NCBI GenBank assembly: GCA_049509635.1
Contig: JBEKZS010000003.1
Span: forward strand, 1-62,344
Reading direction: 5' to 3'
From: Roseiarcus sp049509635
GTDB lineage: Bacteria > Pseudomonadota > Alphaproteobacteria > Rhizobiales > Beijerinckiaceae
Length of the DNA stretch: 62,344 bases
Each line of letters begins with the position of its first letter. Position 1 is the first letter of the stretch. Shown here piece after piece: positions 9,374-18,745 of this stretch. The position numbers and the translations under genes were made by a program. Below the pieces are notes generated by a model, which searched no databases, was not told where the DNA came from, and worked only from the letters and a program-made list of their open reading frames with translations.

Positions 9374-11293
9374 CTATGCGAGTTCGAGCCGATATTTGAC
9401 GAAGCCGCCTGGCGCGTCGCCGAGCGCGGTCAGCTTGACGCCGGCCGGCGCATCAGCGGGATTGGCGGCGGGCGAAGTCACGAATGTCGCGACGACGCCG
9501 GCCGGCCACGGCGCGAAGCGCCAATTGCCGTCGGCCTTGGGCTCGACGTGGCGGGTCTCGACGATATAGCGCACCAGGGCTTCCCGATTCGTGTCCGGCG
9601 CTTCGATCACGACGGTCGATCCGTCGCAGCCGGGGAACTGCCCGCCGCCGCTCGCGCGATAATTGTTGGTGACGACGATGAACGCCCGCGCGTCGTCGAT
9701 CGGCGCGCCCTCGAAACGGAGATCGCGGATGCGACGCGCCGCCGGCGCGACTAGCGCGCCTTCCGAATCGTAGCGGGACGGCTGCGTCACGTCGATCGCA
9801 TAGGTCACGCCGTCGATCACGTCGAAATGATAGGATGGCGAGGCTGCGTCGATGAGCGGCTGCTCGCCGGTCGCGGCCGGATCGATGCGCCGGAAGATCG
9901 CGGCGGAACGCTCGAGCCATTCGCGCAAGGTCGCGCCGTCGATCTTCACCGCGCGCAGCGCGTTGGGATAGAGATAGATGTCGGCGATGTCCTTGATCGC
10001 GATCGCGCCCGCCTTGACGTCGGTATAATAGTCCGGGCCGCCGCGACCGCCGCATTTGAAGGGAGCGGCCGCCGAGAGAACGGGCATGCCGGCGAGCGCC
10101 GGCATTGTCGCGGCGAGGCGCCTGACGTACCAGCTCTGCGCGGCGTTGACGATCTGAACCGATGGGTCGTCGGCGACGAGCGCGAAGAACGACTGGATCG
10201 GCGAGGCGATCGCGCCGACCGGCGAGCGGACATAAGCCAGTGTCTCGTCATGGGCCTGACGAGCCGCGGCCAGAACGTCGGGGTCGGCGCCGACGAGCGG
10301 CGTGACGACCCGATCGTGGCGCGCGTAGATGGGTCGCGCCTCCACATCGGCGGCGACGACCCGCCACCGCGAAGCGCGGCGCGCGAGCGTGAGGTCGATG
10401 AGGCCGAGATGGCTGCCCCACAGCCCCGGCATGAAGGCCGGAACGCGAGACAGCGCGCCCGCGAACGCGTCGACGCCTTCGACGCCCGCGAAGTCGGGGC
10501 CAGGCAGCAGCATGTGCTGGTGACCGAGAAACAGCGCATCGATGCCCGGAACGCGGGCGAGCGCGAGCGCGGCGTTCTCCTCGGCGGGCTGCGGCGGGCT
10601 CTTGCGCGAAATGCCGGAGTGGCACAGGGCGACGACGAGATCGGCGCGCCCGCGCAACTGCGGGAGATACAGCTCCGCGGCCTCCGCAATCCCGATGGTC
10701 GTCACGAGACCGGCGAGACGGCTCTGGTCCCATTGCATGATCTGCGGCGGCGTGAAGCCGATGACGCCGATGCGCAACGCCTGCCCTGCGCCCGCGGAGT
10801 CCAGAAGGACGCGCTCAAGGACCAGCCATGGCTGAACATAGAACGACCCGTCCGGTCTGAAGACGTTGCAGCTAACCGCGGGGAAATTGGCGCCCGCGAG
10901 CGCGGCGTCGAGGAAGTCGAGGCCGTAGTTGAACTCGTGATTGCCGAGCGTGCAGGCCGCGTAGCCGAGGACGTTCATCGCCGCAATCATCGGATGGACC
11001 CCGCCCGGCGCCAATCCTTTGGACAGCGCGACATAGTCGCCGAGCGGCGTACCCTGGATGATGTCGCCATTGTCGAGCAGCAGCGAATTCCCGACCTCGG
11101 CGCGCGCCTGTGCGATGAGTCCGGCGGTGCGGGCGAGGCCGACCCGGTCGTCGGGCCGGTCGCGGTAGTAATCGTAGGCGAAGACATTGGCGTGGAGGTC
11201 GCTGGTGCCGATCAGGCGGAGCCGCACGAACGGCCCGGCCCAATCGTCGGGGGCGTCGCCAATGCCGTCATGGCGATCCGGAACGGGCGGCAT
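9374..11293 (-). CDS. CpdB-like 2',3'-cyclic-nucleotide phosphodiesterase/3'-nucleotidase family, no signal peptide
   Basis: The 639-residue product has a calcineurin-like metallophosphoesterase domain with the metal motifs GTSDLHANVFAYDY, LDNGDIIQGTPLGDYV, LGNHEFNYGLDF, CHSG and GHQH, then a 5'-nucleotidase C-terminal domain (about 370-600; ...PFKCGGRGGPDYYTDVKAGAIAIKDIADIY). The order and length match E. coli CpdB. Unlike CpdB, the N-terminus (MPPVPDRHDGIGDAPDDWAG) has no hydrophobic signal peptide, and no better start with one lies upstream. The protein may therefore be cytoplasmic, or exported by another route. It lies 117 bp downstream of the PodJ-like gene on the same strand. The exact substrate is inferred from family only. 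Confidence 0.85.
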   Translation of the reverse strand: MPPVPDRHDGIGDAPDDWAGPFVRLRLIGTSDLHANVFAYDYYRDRPDDRVGLARTAGLIAQARAEVGNSLLLDNGDIIQGTPLGDYVALSKGLAPGGVHPMIAAMNVLGYAACTLGNHEFNYGLDFLDAALAGANFPAVSCNVFRPDGSFYVQPWLVLERVLLDSAGAGQALRIGVIGFTPPQIMQWDQSRLAGLVTTIGIAEAAELYLPQLRGRADLVVALCHSGISRKSPPQPAEENAALALARVPGIDALFLGHQHMLLPGPDFAGVEGVDAFAGALSRVPAFMPGLWGSHLGLIDLTLARRASRWRVVAADVEARPIYARHDRVVTPLVGADPDVLAAARQAHDETLAYVRSPVGAIASPIQSFFALVADDPSVQIVNAAQSWYVRRLAATMPALAGMPVLSAAAPFKCGGRGGPDYYTDVKAGAIAIKDIADIYLYPNALRAVKIDGATLREWLERSAAIFRRIDPAATGEQPLIDAASPSYHFDVIDGVTYAIDVTQPSRYDSEGALVAPAARRIRDLRFEGAPIDDARAFIVVTNNYRASGGGQFPGCDGSTVVIEAPDTNREALVRYIVETRHVEPKADGNWRFAPWPAGVVATFVTSPAANPADAPAGVKLTALGDAPGGFVKYRLELA

Positions 11294-11410
11294 TCAATCC
11301 TCTGATGACGGGACGCCGTCTCATAGGCGTCGCCCGCGCGCAAGTCGAGACGCCGGCGGCTGGGCGGGATCGCCGATGCGCCGAACCGACTGCGTCCGCC
11401 TCCCCGCCGT

Positions 11411-14400
11411 TCAGATCGGCGCGGCGGGGGCGCCGGCCGGCTGGCTCGTCGACTGCGGGGCGGGGCTCCTCAGCGCGTCCCAGCCTCCGGGCGGCGACGG
11501 GACCTCGTTGGCCGAGGCCGCGGGCTGGCTCGCGTGGAACGTGGCGAGCGCGGCGGTCGCGGCGGCGATCGCCTTTGCGTCCAGCTTCGCGGCGACCTCG
11601 TCGCGCTTCTTGGCCGCATCGGCGTCGCCCTGCTGCGCGGCCAGCGAGAACCATACCCAAGCCTGACCGAGGTCCTGGGCCATCCCCATGCCGCGCGCAT
11701 AAAGGATCGCCAGATTGAACTGGCTGTCCTTGACGCCCAGCTGGGCCGCCTTGTGGAACCAGCCGGCCGCCTGCGAATAGTCGGGCTTGGCGCCGCCGCC
11801 TTCGGCGATCAGCACCGCCAGATTGTGCATGGCGCGCGCATTGCCGGCGTCGGCGGCTTTGCCGTACCAGGTTCGCGCCGCGACCGGGTCCCGGGTCACC
11901 CCGATGCCCTTGTCGTAGAGCGATCCCAGCCTGTACTCCGCCGGCGCCAAGCCCTGCCCCGCGGCCCGCTCGAACCACGAAAACGCGGCGCGCGGATCGC
12001 GCGGCAGACCGCGACCCTCGGCGAGCCGGCTGGCGAGTTCGAATTGCGCCGCCGGGTCGCCGGCGGCGGCCGCGTCGCGCAGGCCTCTGGGGGCGGCGGC
12101 CGGGATCGCAGCGACCATATCCGCGGGGGCGGGAGACAGGAACCTGGTCGTCGGACCGCTGGCGGTCGGCGCGGTGACGGAGCCGGTCGGCGTTATGTCG
12201 AGCGCCCGGACCTCGGTCTTGGCCGGCGCCGGACGCGCGGCCGGGTCCGCGGCGGATTCCGCGGCCGCCAGCTTGGGGGCGGCGACCGTGGGATTGTCGG
12301 ACTTCTGCATGTTGGGCAGACGCCAGACGCCGAGTTCGACGACGACGACCGCCAGCAGGGCGACCAGGGCGACGCCGAGCAGGATCGGACGGCGACGGGT
12401 GGCGAGGAACGCCCGCGCCTTGCCGAGGCCGCCGGGCCCTGCCGACGCATCCCGCGCCGGCTTGGCGCTGTCCTTGAGAATGCTTTTCGCCTCCTCGGCG
12501 AGCGCGGCCTGAGCGGCGCGGCGCGCCGCCGCGATGAAGGCGGTTTGCGGATTTGCGCCGGCGATCGCGTCGCTCGCGGAGGCGCGCAACGGCGCGCCGG
12601 CGCCCGGCTCGATCAGGAATTGCGAGCCGTCGATCGATCGCATCGGCGTCGCGGCGGCCTGCGAAAGCGAAGTCAGCGGCGCTCCCTCGCTGCGTTGCTC
12701 CCGCGTCGTCCGGCCGGGTGGCGGCGCGTCGCGGATCGTCACATCCATTGCATTGAAAGCGGCCGCCGCAGAGCCGGCGCCCTCATCGCGATCGTGGCCC
12801 GCGGACGGATCCGCGCCGGTCCGCTCCTGCGGCGGCGGTCCGGCGCGCGCAACGTCGTCCTCGATCCGCCCGATACGGTCGACCAGCGTCTCCAGCACGT
12901 CATGCACCCCGCCGAGCGTCGACTGAAGCCGGCGGTCGGCGTTGGTCTGTTCCGCGCGAAGCGCGGCGAGGTCGCGGGCGAAGAGGTCGTCGTCCGTCGC
13001 GGCGCGCGCAGGCGGGGGCGCGGGAGCATCGCGCAACGCCTGCCTGATGTCTTCGACGTGCGCGAGCAATTCGGCCAGCATCGCCTCGAGCGGGCCGCCC
13101 TCGCGCCCGCCCGCGCGCGCGGCGATCTGGCCGGCGAGCGATTCGAGTGCGTGCTCGATCCCCTCGACAGCCGATTGCGGCAGGGCGCTCTGCTCGATCT
13201 TGTCGTGGATGGCGGCGAGGGTCTGTTCAAAATAGCGGGTGTCGACGACGACCTCGGGTCGCCTGTCGATGCGCGCGCCGATCTCCTGGATCATGGTCTC
13301 GATGGCGCTGGCGTCCACTGCCGGCTGCGAGGCCCGGTCGAGCTTGGCGCTGATCTCGCGCATCAGGTCTTCGAGCGGACCCATGGCGACCGGGGAGCTC
13401 CGATCGCCGAGCTTGCGGAGCGCCTGTTCGAACGGCGCCGTATCGACGGCCGCGGGCCGTTTGTCGATGCGGGCGGCCAGATCGCGGAACAGATCTTCGA
13501 GCGCGCTCGCGTCGATCGCCGCCGTCACCGGCCTGTCGAGCTTGGCGCTGATCTCGCGCATCAGCTGTTCAAGTTGTGCGGTCTCGGATTCGCCGGGGCG
13601 CGGATCGACGGCGGAGGGGCGATTGTCGATTCGCGAGCCGAGATCGTGAAACAGGTCTTCGAATGCATGGGCGTCGATTGCCGCACTCACCGGCCGATCG
13701 AGCTTGGCGCTGATCTCGTGCATCAATTGTTCCAGATGCGCCGTATCGGGTCCGGAAGGCCGATCCTCCAACCTGCGCAGCGCCCTTTCCAGCGGAGCGG
13801 TGTCGACGACGGGCGCGGCGCGCCGGTCGATGCGCTCGCCGAGATCGTGGAACAGGCCCTCGAACGCGTTCGCGTCGATGGCGGCGGTCACCGGCCGGTC
13901 GAGCTTGGCGCTGATCTCGCGCATCGCCTGCTCGAGCAGGTTCGTGTCGGACGGCGCGCCGGACGGCGAGGCGTGATGAGCCTCGATCGCCTGGCGCACG
14001 CCGTCGATGCGGAGCGACAGATCCTCGAGCGCCCGCGGATTGATGACGGAGGCGGCGAGCGGACGCTGCAGCGCCTGATCGATTCTCGATGCGACCTCTT
14101 CCAGTCTCGACTCGATCGAATTCAGCGCCGAGGCCGAGGCCGAGCGTTCGACCTGCGCGCGCGCCTCGTCGAGCGAGGCGAGCAGCCGCGCCGATTCGAC
14201 CTGCGGGGCCGGGCTCGCCGCCAGATTTTCCACCCGGTCGGCGAGCTCGCCGATCTGCCGCTCGAGCCGCTCGAGCGGCATCGGCCTCTGGGCGAGCGCG
14301 GACAGCAGGCTGCGCGTCTCCTCGATCTGGCGCAGGATCGGCTCGAAAATCCTGGGGTCGACGGTCGTTTCCGCGAGGCCGTCGAGTTTCGCCCCGATGG

Positions 14401-15784
14401 CGCCGATCTCGCGGCGAAGCCCCTGGACGGCCTCGCGCGGATCATGGGCGCGCAGGGAATCGCGCAGCGCGTCGACGAGCTCTTCGACGGGCCGCAGCAG
14501 AGTTTCTCTCGCGCCGCTCTCGCGGGAAGCGACCACCCGCTGGCTGAGATCGCGGATCGCACCCTCGAGCGCCAGCACCGCGTTGCGCGGGGCGAGATCG
14601 GCGAGACTGCGCGACATCGCCGCGAGATCGTCGCGCAGGGCCTCGACCCCCGCCGCCGGCGTCTCGCGCCTCTCGCTCTGTTCCCGCCGCATGTCGTCGA
14701 GTCGCTGCCCGAGCTTCCGGATCTCGACCTGCAGCGCGCTCGCGGCGCCGTCCTGCACCGCGCTCGCGCCGGGGCCCTCGCGCGCCGTTGGCGCGGCTTC
14801 GACCTTCCGCTCGGTCGGAGCGTCGATCTGGAAATTGCGCGCGCCCCGAGCGCCGGGCGCGCCTGCATCGAGCTCGCGCCGGCGCTGCGCGATCTGGGAG
14901 ACCGCGCTGTCGATGTCGATTCGCGGCCGGTGGCGGGACGCCGCCCGGCTCCTGTCGGACGCCCCGACGCGCCGCGACAATTCGTCGATCCGCGCCCCGA
15001 TCGAATCGGCGCCTTCGTCCGTCCTCGGCGGGCCCCGGCCGTCCGGGCGCGATTCCGGCTCGCGCCGGTCCGCCTGCTGCCGCGTGATCCGCTCTTCGAG
15101 GCCTTCGAGTCGTCCGACGACGTCCTGAAGCGACTGCCGCTCGCGGCGCCCTCCGGCTTCCGCGCGCTCCAAGGGATCGGCGACGGGATCCGGCGCGCGC
15201 GGCGTCCGCGCCTCGATCGCACGCGCCGCATGGAGGTCCCGGGACCCGCTGCGCTTCGACGAAGCCTCGCGTTCCGCCTGCTGCCTGGCGATTCGATCCT
15301 CGAGACTCTCGAGTCGCCCGACGACTTCGTGGAGCGCCGCGCGTTCCTCGCGCCGCCCGCCCTGGCTGCGCTCGAACAGGCTCGCGACGGAGTCGAGAGC
15401 CCGGGCGGTGCGGGCTTCGGTCCGGGCGGCCCGGCCTTCGAATCTGCGGATTGCCTCGTCGAGCAATTGTTCGGCGCGCGGCAAATCGTCGGCCGCAGCG
15501 CCCCGGTCGCGCGGACGCGCCCGGGGCGGATCGCGCTCGCGACGCCAGCGCCCCTCGAACGGTTCGCCGCGACGCGAAAGGCCCGAAAGCCGATCGCCGA
15601 TTGCATCGAGCCGCTCGTCCTCGTCGAAATCTTCGGGGTTCACGCCTTGTTCGGCCGCCTGATCGGCGATGACTTCGTCCAGCCACTCGCCGAGACTCAT
15701 GCCAGCGCGGCGCGCGGCCTGCTGGGCGGCGTCGCGGGTATCCCTGCCGACCCCTCTGACGCTCCAAGCAGCCGCTCTATTCAT
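11411..15784 (-). CDS. PodJ-like polarity/localisation factor with coiled coil, one TM segment and Sel1 repeats
   Basis: This 1457-residue protein starts MNRAAAWSVRGVGRDTRDAAQQAARRAGMSLGEWLDEVI, the conserved N-terminal motif of alphaproteobacterial PodJ-type proteins. A long charged, heptad-rich coiled-coil region (about 60-960) follows, then a low-complexity linker, one membrane helix at about 1125-1150 (RPILLGVALVALLAVVVVEL), and a C-terminal domain of about four Sel1/TPR-like repeats (AAAAGDPAAQFELASRLAEGRG..., KAADAGNARAMHNLAVLIAEGGG...). PodJ in Caulobacter marks the new pole and recruits kinases and stalk or pilus factors, with its Sel1 part outside the inner membrane. Residues about 620-825 hold four near-identical EISAKLDRP segments. 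A CtrA-like motif lies 86 bp upstream. Confidence 0.82.
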   Translation of the reverse strand: MNRAAAWSVRGVGRDTRDAAQQAARRAGMSLGEWLDEVIADQAAEQGVNPEDFDEDERLDAIGDRLSGLSRRGEPFEGRWRRERDPPRARPRDRGAAADDLPRAEQLLDEAIRRFEGRAARTEARTARALDSVASLFERSQGGRREERAALHEVVGRLESLEDRIARQQAEREASSKRSGSRDLHAARAIEARTPRAPDPVADPLERAEAGGRRERQSLQDVVGRLEGLEERITRQQADRREPESRPDGRGPPRTDEGADSIGARIDELSRRVGASDRSRAASRHRPRIDIDSAVSQIAQRRRELDAGAPGARGARNFQIDAPTERKVEAAPTAREGPGASAVQDGAASALQVEIRKLGQRLDDMRREQSERRETPAAGVEALRDDLAAMSRSLADLAPRNAVLALEGAIRDLSQRVVASRESGARETLLRPVEELVDALRDSLRAHDPREAVQGLRREIGAIGAKLDGLAETTVDPRIFEPILRQIEETRSLLSALAQRPMPLERLERQIGELADRVENLAASPAPQVESARLLASLDEARAQVERSASASALNSIESRLEEVASRIDQALQRPLAASVINPRALEDLSLRIDGVRQAIEAHHASPSGAPSDTNLLEQAMREISAKLDRPVTAAIDANAFEGLFHDLGERIDRRAAPVVDTAPLERALRRLEDRPSGPDTAHLEQLMHEISAKLDRPVSAAIDAHAFEDLFHDLGSRIDNRPSAVDPRPGESETAQLEQLMREISAKLDRPVTAAIDASALEDLFRDLAARIDKRPAAVDTAPFEQALRKLGDRSSPVAMGPLEDLMREISAKLDRASQPAVDASAIETMIQEIGARIDRRPEVVVDTRYFEQTLAAIHDKIEQSALPQSAVEGIEHALESLAGQIAARAGGREGGPLEAMLAELLAHVEDIRQALRDAPAPPPARAATDDDLFARDLAALRAEQTNADRRLQSTLGGVHDVLETLVDRIGRIEDDVARAGPPPQERTGADPSAGHDRDEGAGSAAAAFNAMDVTIRDAPPPGRTTREQRSEGAPLTSLSQAAATPMRSIDGSQFLIEPGAGAPLRASASDAIAGANPQTAFIAAARRAAQAALAEEAKSILKDSAKPARDASAGPGGLGKARAFLATRRRPILLGVALVALLAVVVVELGVWRLPNMQKSDNPTVAAPKLAAAESAADPAARPAPAKTEVRALDITPTGSVTAPTASGPTTRFLSPAPADMVAAIPAAAPRGLRDAAAAGDPAAQFELASRLAEGRGLPRDPRAAFSWFERAAGQGLAPAEYRLGSLYDKGIGVTRDPVAARTWYGKAADAGNARAMHNLAVLIAEGGGAKPDYSQAAGWFHKAAQLGVKDSQFNLAILYARGMGMAQDLGQAWVWFSLAAQQGDADAAKKRDEVAAKLDAKAIAAATAALATFHASQPAASANEVPSPPGGWDALRSPAPQSTSQPAGAPAAPI
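13337..13925 (-). repeat. Four-copy internal repeat in the PodJ-like coiled coil
   Basis: A nearly invariant 29-bp block encoding LMREISAKLDRP occurs at 13337-13365, 13535-13563, 13697-13725 and 13898-13925, spaced 198, 162 and 201 bp. Between copies the protein alternates D(A/S)xAFEDLFHDLGxRID and DTAPLEQALRxLxDR segments, with some copies lacking the second segment. The DNA identity suggests fairly recent unit duplication or gene conversion. Confidence 0.75.
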
Positions 15785-15869
15785 TTTCTCGCAATCCGCA
15801 CCCGGGATTTTAGAATCAAAGCGCCACCGGCCCGATTGGCGCCGCCAACTGAATGTTTCTGCTAGCGTG

Positions 15870-15885
15870 GTGAAAAAATCGTTAA
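15870..15885 (-). promoter_or_regulatory. CtrA-box-like motif upstream of the PodJ-like gene
   Basis: On the minus strand the sequence reads TTAAC-GA-TTTTTT-CAC, that is TTAA-N7-TTCAC, one mismatch from the CtrA consensus TTAA-N7-TTAAC. It lies 86-101 bp upstream of the PodJ-like start and points toward it. Polarity genes are typical members of the CtrA network, which makes the site plausible but untested. Confidence 0.4.
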
Positions 15886-15919
15886 TGGTCTCAGGCGCCG
15901 CCCAAACCCGCGGGCGCCG

Positions 15920-16555
15920 TCAGGCGCCATGGCGTCCGCGCCGCTGCTCGACGATGCGCAACGCCGCGGCGAAAGCCGCCTCGACGTTCAGGCGGCTGGT
16001 GTCGAGCAGCGTCGCATCGGGCGCGGCCCTCAGCGGGGCCGCCGCCCGGCTGGAATCGCGCGCGTCGCGCTGGGCGATGTCGGCGAGTATCGCGCCATAG
16101 TCGAATTTTTCGCCGCGCGCGGCGAGCTCCAGGGCGCGCCGCTGCGCCCGCGCCTCCGGGCTGGCGGTGACGAAAATCTTGATGTCCGCCGTGGGACAGA
16201 TCACGGTCCCGATGTCGCGCCCGTCGAGCACGGCGCCGCCGGGACGCTTCAGAAAACCGCGCTGCACCTCGATCAGCGCCTCGCGCACGGCGGGCAAGGC
16301 GGCGACGATCGAGGCCGCCTCGCCCATTTCGCGACTGCGCAGCCGCGGTTCGTCGAAATCGGTCAAGGCCAGACCGCGCGCCGCCGCGACCGCGGCGTCG
16401 ACGTCGCCGAGGTCGCGGCCGCGATCGAGCAGTGCGGCCGCAGTCGCGCGGTACAGCGAGCCGGTGTCGAGGTGCGGCAGGCCGAAATGCGCCGCGAGCC
16501 GCCGGGCGAGCGTGCCCTTGCCCGAGGCCGCCGGTCCATCGATTGCGATAATCAT
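15920..16555 (-). CDS. cmk: Cytidylate kinase
   Basis: The 211-residue product starts MIIAIDGPAASGKGTLARRL, the P-loop of the CMP kinase family, followed by HLDTGSLYRATAAALLDRG and DGRDIGTVICPTADIKIFVTASPEARAQRRALEL, which match the NMP-binding and lid regions. It phosphorylates CMP and dCMP for nucleic acid and lipid synthesis. It lies 80 bp downstream of aroA on the same strand, the typical aroA-cmk order. In most relatives rpsA (ribosomal protein S1) follows cmk; here the PodJ-like gene follows instead, so the usual synteny is broken at this point. Confidence 0.95.
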   Translation of the reverse strand: MIIAIDGPAASGKGTLARRLAAHFGLPHLDTGSLYRATAAALLDRGRDLGDVDAAVAAARGLALTDFDEPRLRSREMGEAASIVAALPAVREALIEVQRGFLKRPGGAVLDGRDIGTVICPTADIKIFVTASPEARAQRRALELAARGEKFDYGAILADIAQRDARDSSRAAAPLRAAPDATLLDTSRLNVEAAFAAALRIVEQRRGRHGA

Positions 16556-16635
16556 CCGAAGCGTCCCGCCAAACCCGCCGGCTCATAAGGCTTGCCGGCG
16601 CCGCTGTCACGCCCGGCGCGCCGGCGGCGCGCGCG

Positions 16636-17982
16636 TCAGGCGAACTGCGCCCCCAGCGTTTCCATCAGCGGCCGGAAGGCGGGGAAGCTCGTCGCGATCA
16701 TGGCGGAATCGTCGATTCCCATCGCCTGCCGCGACGCCAGCCCCAGGACGAGAAAGCTCATCGCGATTCGATGGTCCAGATGGGTCTCGACGCGCCCACC
16801 GCCGCGCACGGCGCCGTCGCCGCCCGACACGACGAGATCGTCGGCCTCGATCGCGTGCGTGACGCCCGCCTGCGCCAGACCCGCCGCCACCGCGGCGAGG
16901 CGATCCGATTCCTTGACGCGCAGCTCGTGGAGGCCGCGCATCCGCGTCTCGCCGCGCGCGAAGGCGGCGGCGATCGCCAAGACCGGGTATTCGTCGATCA
17001 TCGAAGGGGCGCGCGCCGCCGGAACTTCGACGCCGGTCAGCGCGCTCGCGCGCACGCGCAGGTCGGCGACATCCTCGCCGCCTTCGAGACGCCGGTCGGC
17101 GACCTCGATTTGAGCCCCCATTTCGAGGAGAGTCGTCAGCAGGCCGATGCGCAGGGGATTCATCATCACGCCTTCGATGACGACGTCGGAGCCCGGAACG
17201 ATCAGCGCCGCGACCAGCGCGAACGCCGCCGACGACGGATCGGCGGGGACCACGACCGGGCACGGGCGCAGTTCGGGACGCCCCTGCAGCGTGATGCGCC
17301 GCCCCGTGGCGCCCTCCGGCGCGACCGTCACCTCGGCGCCGAAATGCCGAAGCATCTTCTCGGTGTGGTCGCGCGAGGCCTCCGTCTCGATCACGGTGGT
17401 GGCGCCCGGCGCGTTGAGCCCGGCCAGCAGCACCGCCGACTTGATCTGGGCGGAGGCGACCGGCGTGCGATAAACGATCGGCGCGGGCTCGCCGGTTCCA
17501 CGCAGCACGATCGGACAGCGCCCGCCCTCGGCCTGCGCCAGCACCTGCGCCCCCATCAGCGCGAGCGGATCGAGGATGCGCCGCATCGGGCGCCTGCGCA
17601 GCGAGGCGTCGCCGTCGAACGTGGCGGTGACGGCATGGCCGCCGACCACGCCCATCATCAGCCGCGATCCCGTCCCGGCGTTGCCGAAGTCGAGCGGATC
17701 GGTCGGGGCCAGCAATGCGCCCACGCCCATCCCCGACACGCGCCAGCGGCCCTCGCCCATGCGCTCGACTTGCGCGCCGAGCGCCTTGCAGGCCTCGCCC
17801 GTGCGCATGACGTCGTCGCCCTCGAGCAGGCCGGAGATCTCGGTCACGCCCCGGGACAGAAGCCCGAATATGAAGGCGCGGTGCGAGATCGACTTGTCGC
17901 CGGGCGGGCGCACCCGGCCGCGCAACGGGCCGCCACGGCGGCTCGAGAGCGGCGCGGCCGCAATATCCGGATTCGAAGACAC
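16636..17982 (-). CDS. aroA: 3-phosphoshikimate 1-carboxyvinyltransferase (EPSP synthase)
   Basis: Translation from the GTG at 17980-17982 gives 448 residues, the normal family length; no in-frame ATG lies close. Family motifs are clear: PPGDKSISHRAFIFG, LDFGNAGTGSRLMMG, IVYRTPVASAQIKSAVLLAGL, EASRDHTEKMLRHFGA, PADPSSAAFALVAALI and DEYPVLAIAAAFARGETRM near the catalytic aspartate. The alanine in GNAGT matches the glyphosate-sensitivity region but the insensitive class (class II) also carries variants here, so no class is claimed. It transfers enolpyruvate from PEP to shikimate-3-phosphate in aromatic amino acid synthesis. It is divergent from the TIGR02300 gene, with about 175 bp between the starts. 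Confidence 0.94.
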   Translation of the reverse strand: MSSNPDIAAAPLSSRRGGPLRGRVRPPGDKSISHRAFIFGLLSRGVTEISGLLEGDDVMRTGEACKALGAQVERMGEGRWRVSGMGVGALLAPTDPLDFGNAGTGSRLMMGVVGGHAVTATFDGDASLRRRPMRRILDPLALMGAQVLAQAEGGRCPIVLRGTGEPAPIVYRTPVASAQIKSAVLLAGLNAPGATTVIETEASRDHTEKMLRHFGAEVTVAPEGATGRRITLQGRPELRPCPVVVPADPSSAAFALVAALIVPGSDVVIEGVMMNPLRIGLLTTLLEMGAQIEVADRRLEGGEDVADLRVRASALTGVEVPAARAPSMIDEYPVLAIAAAFARGETRMRGLHELRVKESDRLAAVAAGLAQAGVTHAIEADDLVVSGGDGAVRGGGRVETHLDHRIAMSFLVLGLASRQAMGIDDSAMIATSFPAFRPLMETLGAQFA

Positions 17983-18157
17983 GTGTCTGACTCGCAGTCG
18001 CGCGGCTGTTTCGGCCGGCCGGCGGCCCGCCCGCGGGGGCTGGTAGCATCCGCGGCCGCGCGTGTCGACACGGTGTGAAAGCGCATTGACACGGGCTTTG
18101 CGGCCGACTAACCCGGGCCACCGAAAGCGATGCCCAGAGATCAGGGATTTTACCGAA

Positions 18158-18526
18158 GTGGCGAAAGTCGAGCTTGGAAGCAAGCGCCAATGCCAGAGCT
18201 GCGGCGCCAAATTCTTCGATTTGAACAAGGACCCGATCGTCTGCCCGAAGTGCGGAACAGTCTTCCAGGGCGCGGCCCGCGCCCAGCGCGCCGCCCCGAA
18301 AGACGAGGCAGAGGAAGAGGAGGCCGCGGCGCCGGCGGGAATCGAACTGGTGCCGCTCGAAGAGGCCGAGGCGGGCGATGAGAAGGTCGCGGCGGTCGTC
18401 GACGACGACATCGAGGTCGAGGATGACGAGACCGTCGAGGACGCCTTTCTCGAGGAGGAGGAAGAAGACGACGACGACGTCGCCGCGCTGATCGACGGCG
18501 ACATCGTCAACGACGAGGAGCCGTGA
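18158..18526 (+). CDS. TIGR02300-type zinc-ribbon protein with acidic tail
   Basis: The likely start is the GTG at 18158, giving 122 residues beginning (M)AKVELGSKRQCQSCGAKFFDLNKDP. Two CxxC pairs (CQSC and CPKC) form a probable zinc ribbon within the first 35 residues, and the DLNKDPIVCPKCGTVFQ string is typical of TIGR02300 family members, which are found almost only in Alphaproteobacteria next to aroA. The remaining 80 residues are extremely acidic (Glu/Asp runs), suggesting a disordered tail. The function is unknown; the ribbon plus acidic tail hints at nucleic-acid or RNA polymerase contacts, which is inference. tRNA-Ala follows 143 bp later. Confidence 0.85.
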   Translation: MAKVELGSKRQCQSCGAKFFDLNKDPIVCPKCGTVFQGAARAQRAAPKDEAEEEEAAAPAGIELVPLEEAEAGDEKVAAVVDDDIEVEDDETVEDAFLEEEEEDDDDVAALIDGDIVNDEEP

Positions 18527-18669
18527 ACCGCCGGCCGCGACCGAAGCGATCGGCCGGAAGGCGCGCGAAAACAGAGCTTGTGAGCCGAGCGTCTTTGTGT
18601 CTATACAGCCGCCCCGCTGCCAACGAACCCGGCCCCAACCGGCGTCGTCCACCGGGTCTGCGAAAGTGT

Positions 18670-18745
<76 letters not shown>

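Noticed and set aside
11534..15865. A 1443-codon open frame on the plus strand antisense to the PodJ-like gene
   Set aside because: It is Arg/Ala/Gly-rich, has no family similarity and follows from the GC bias of the sense gene's third codon positions.
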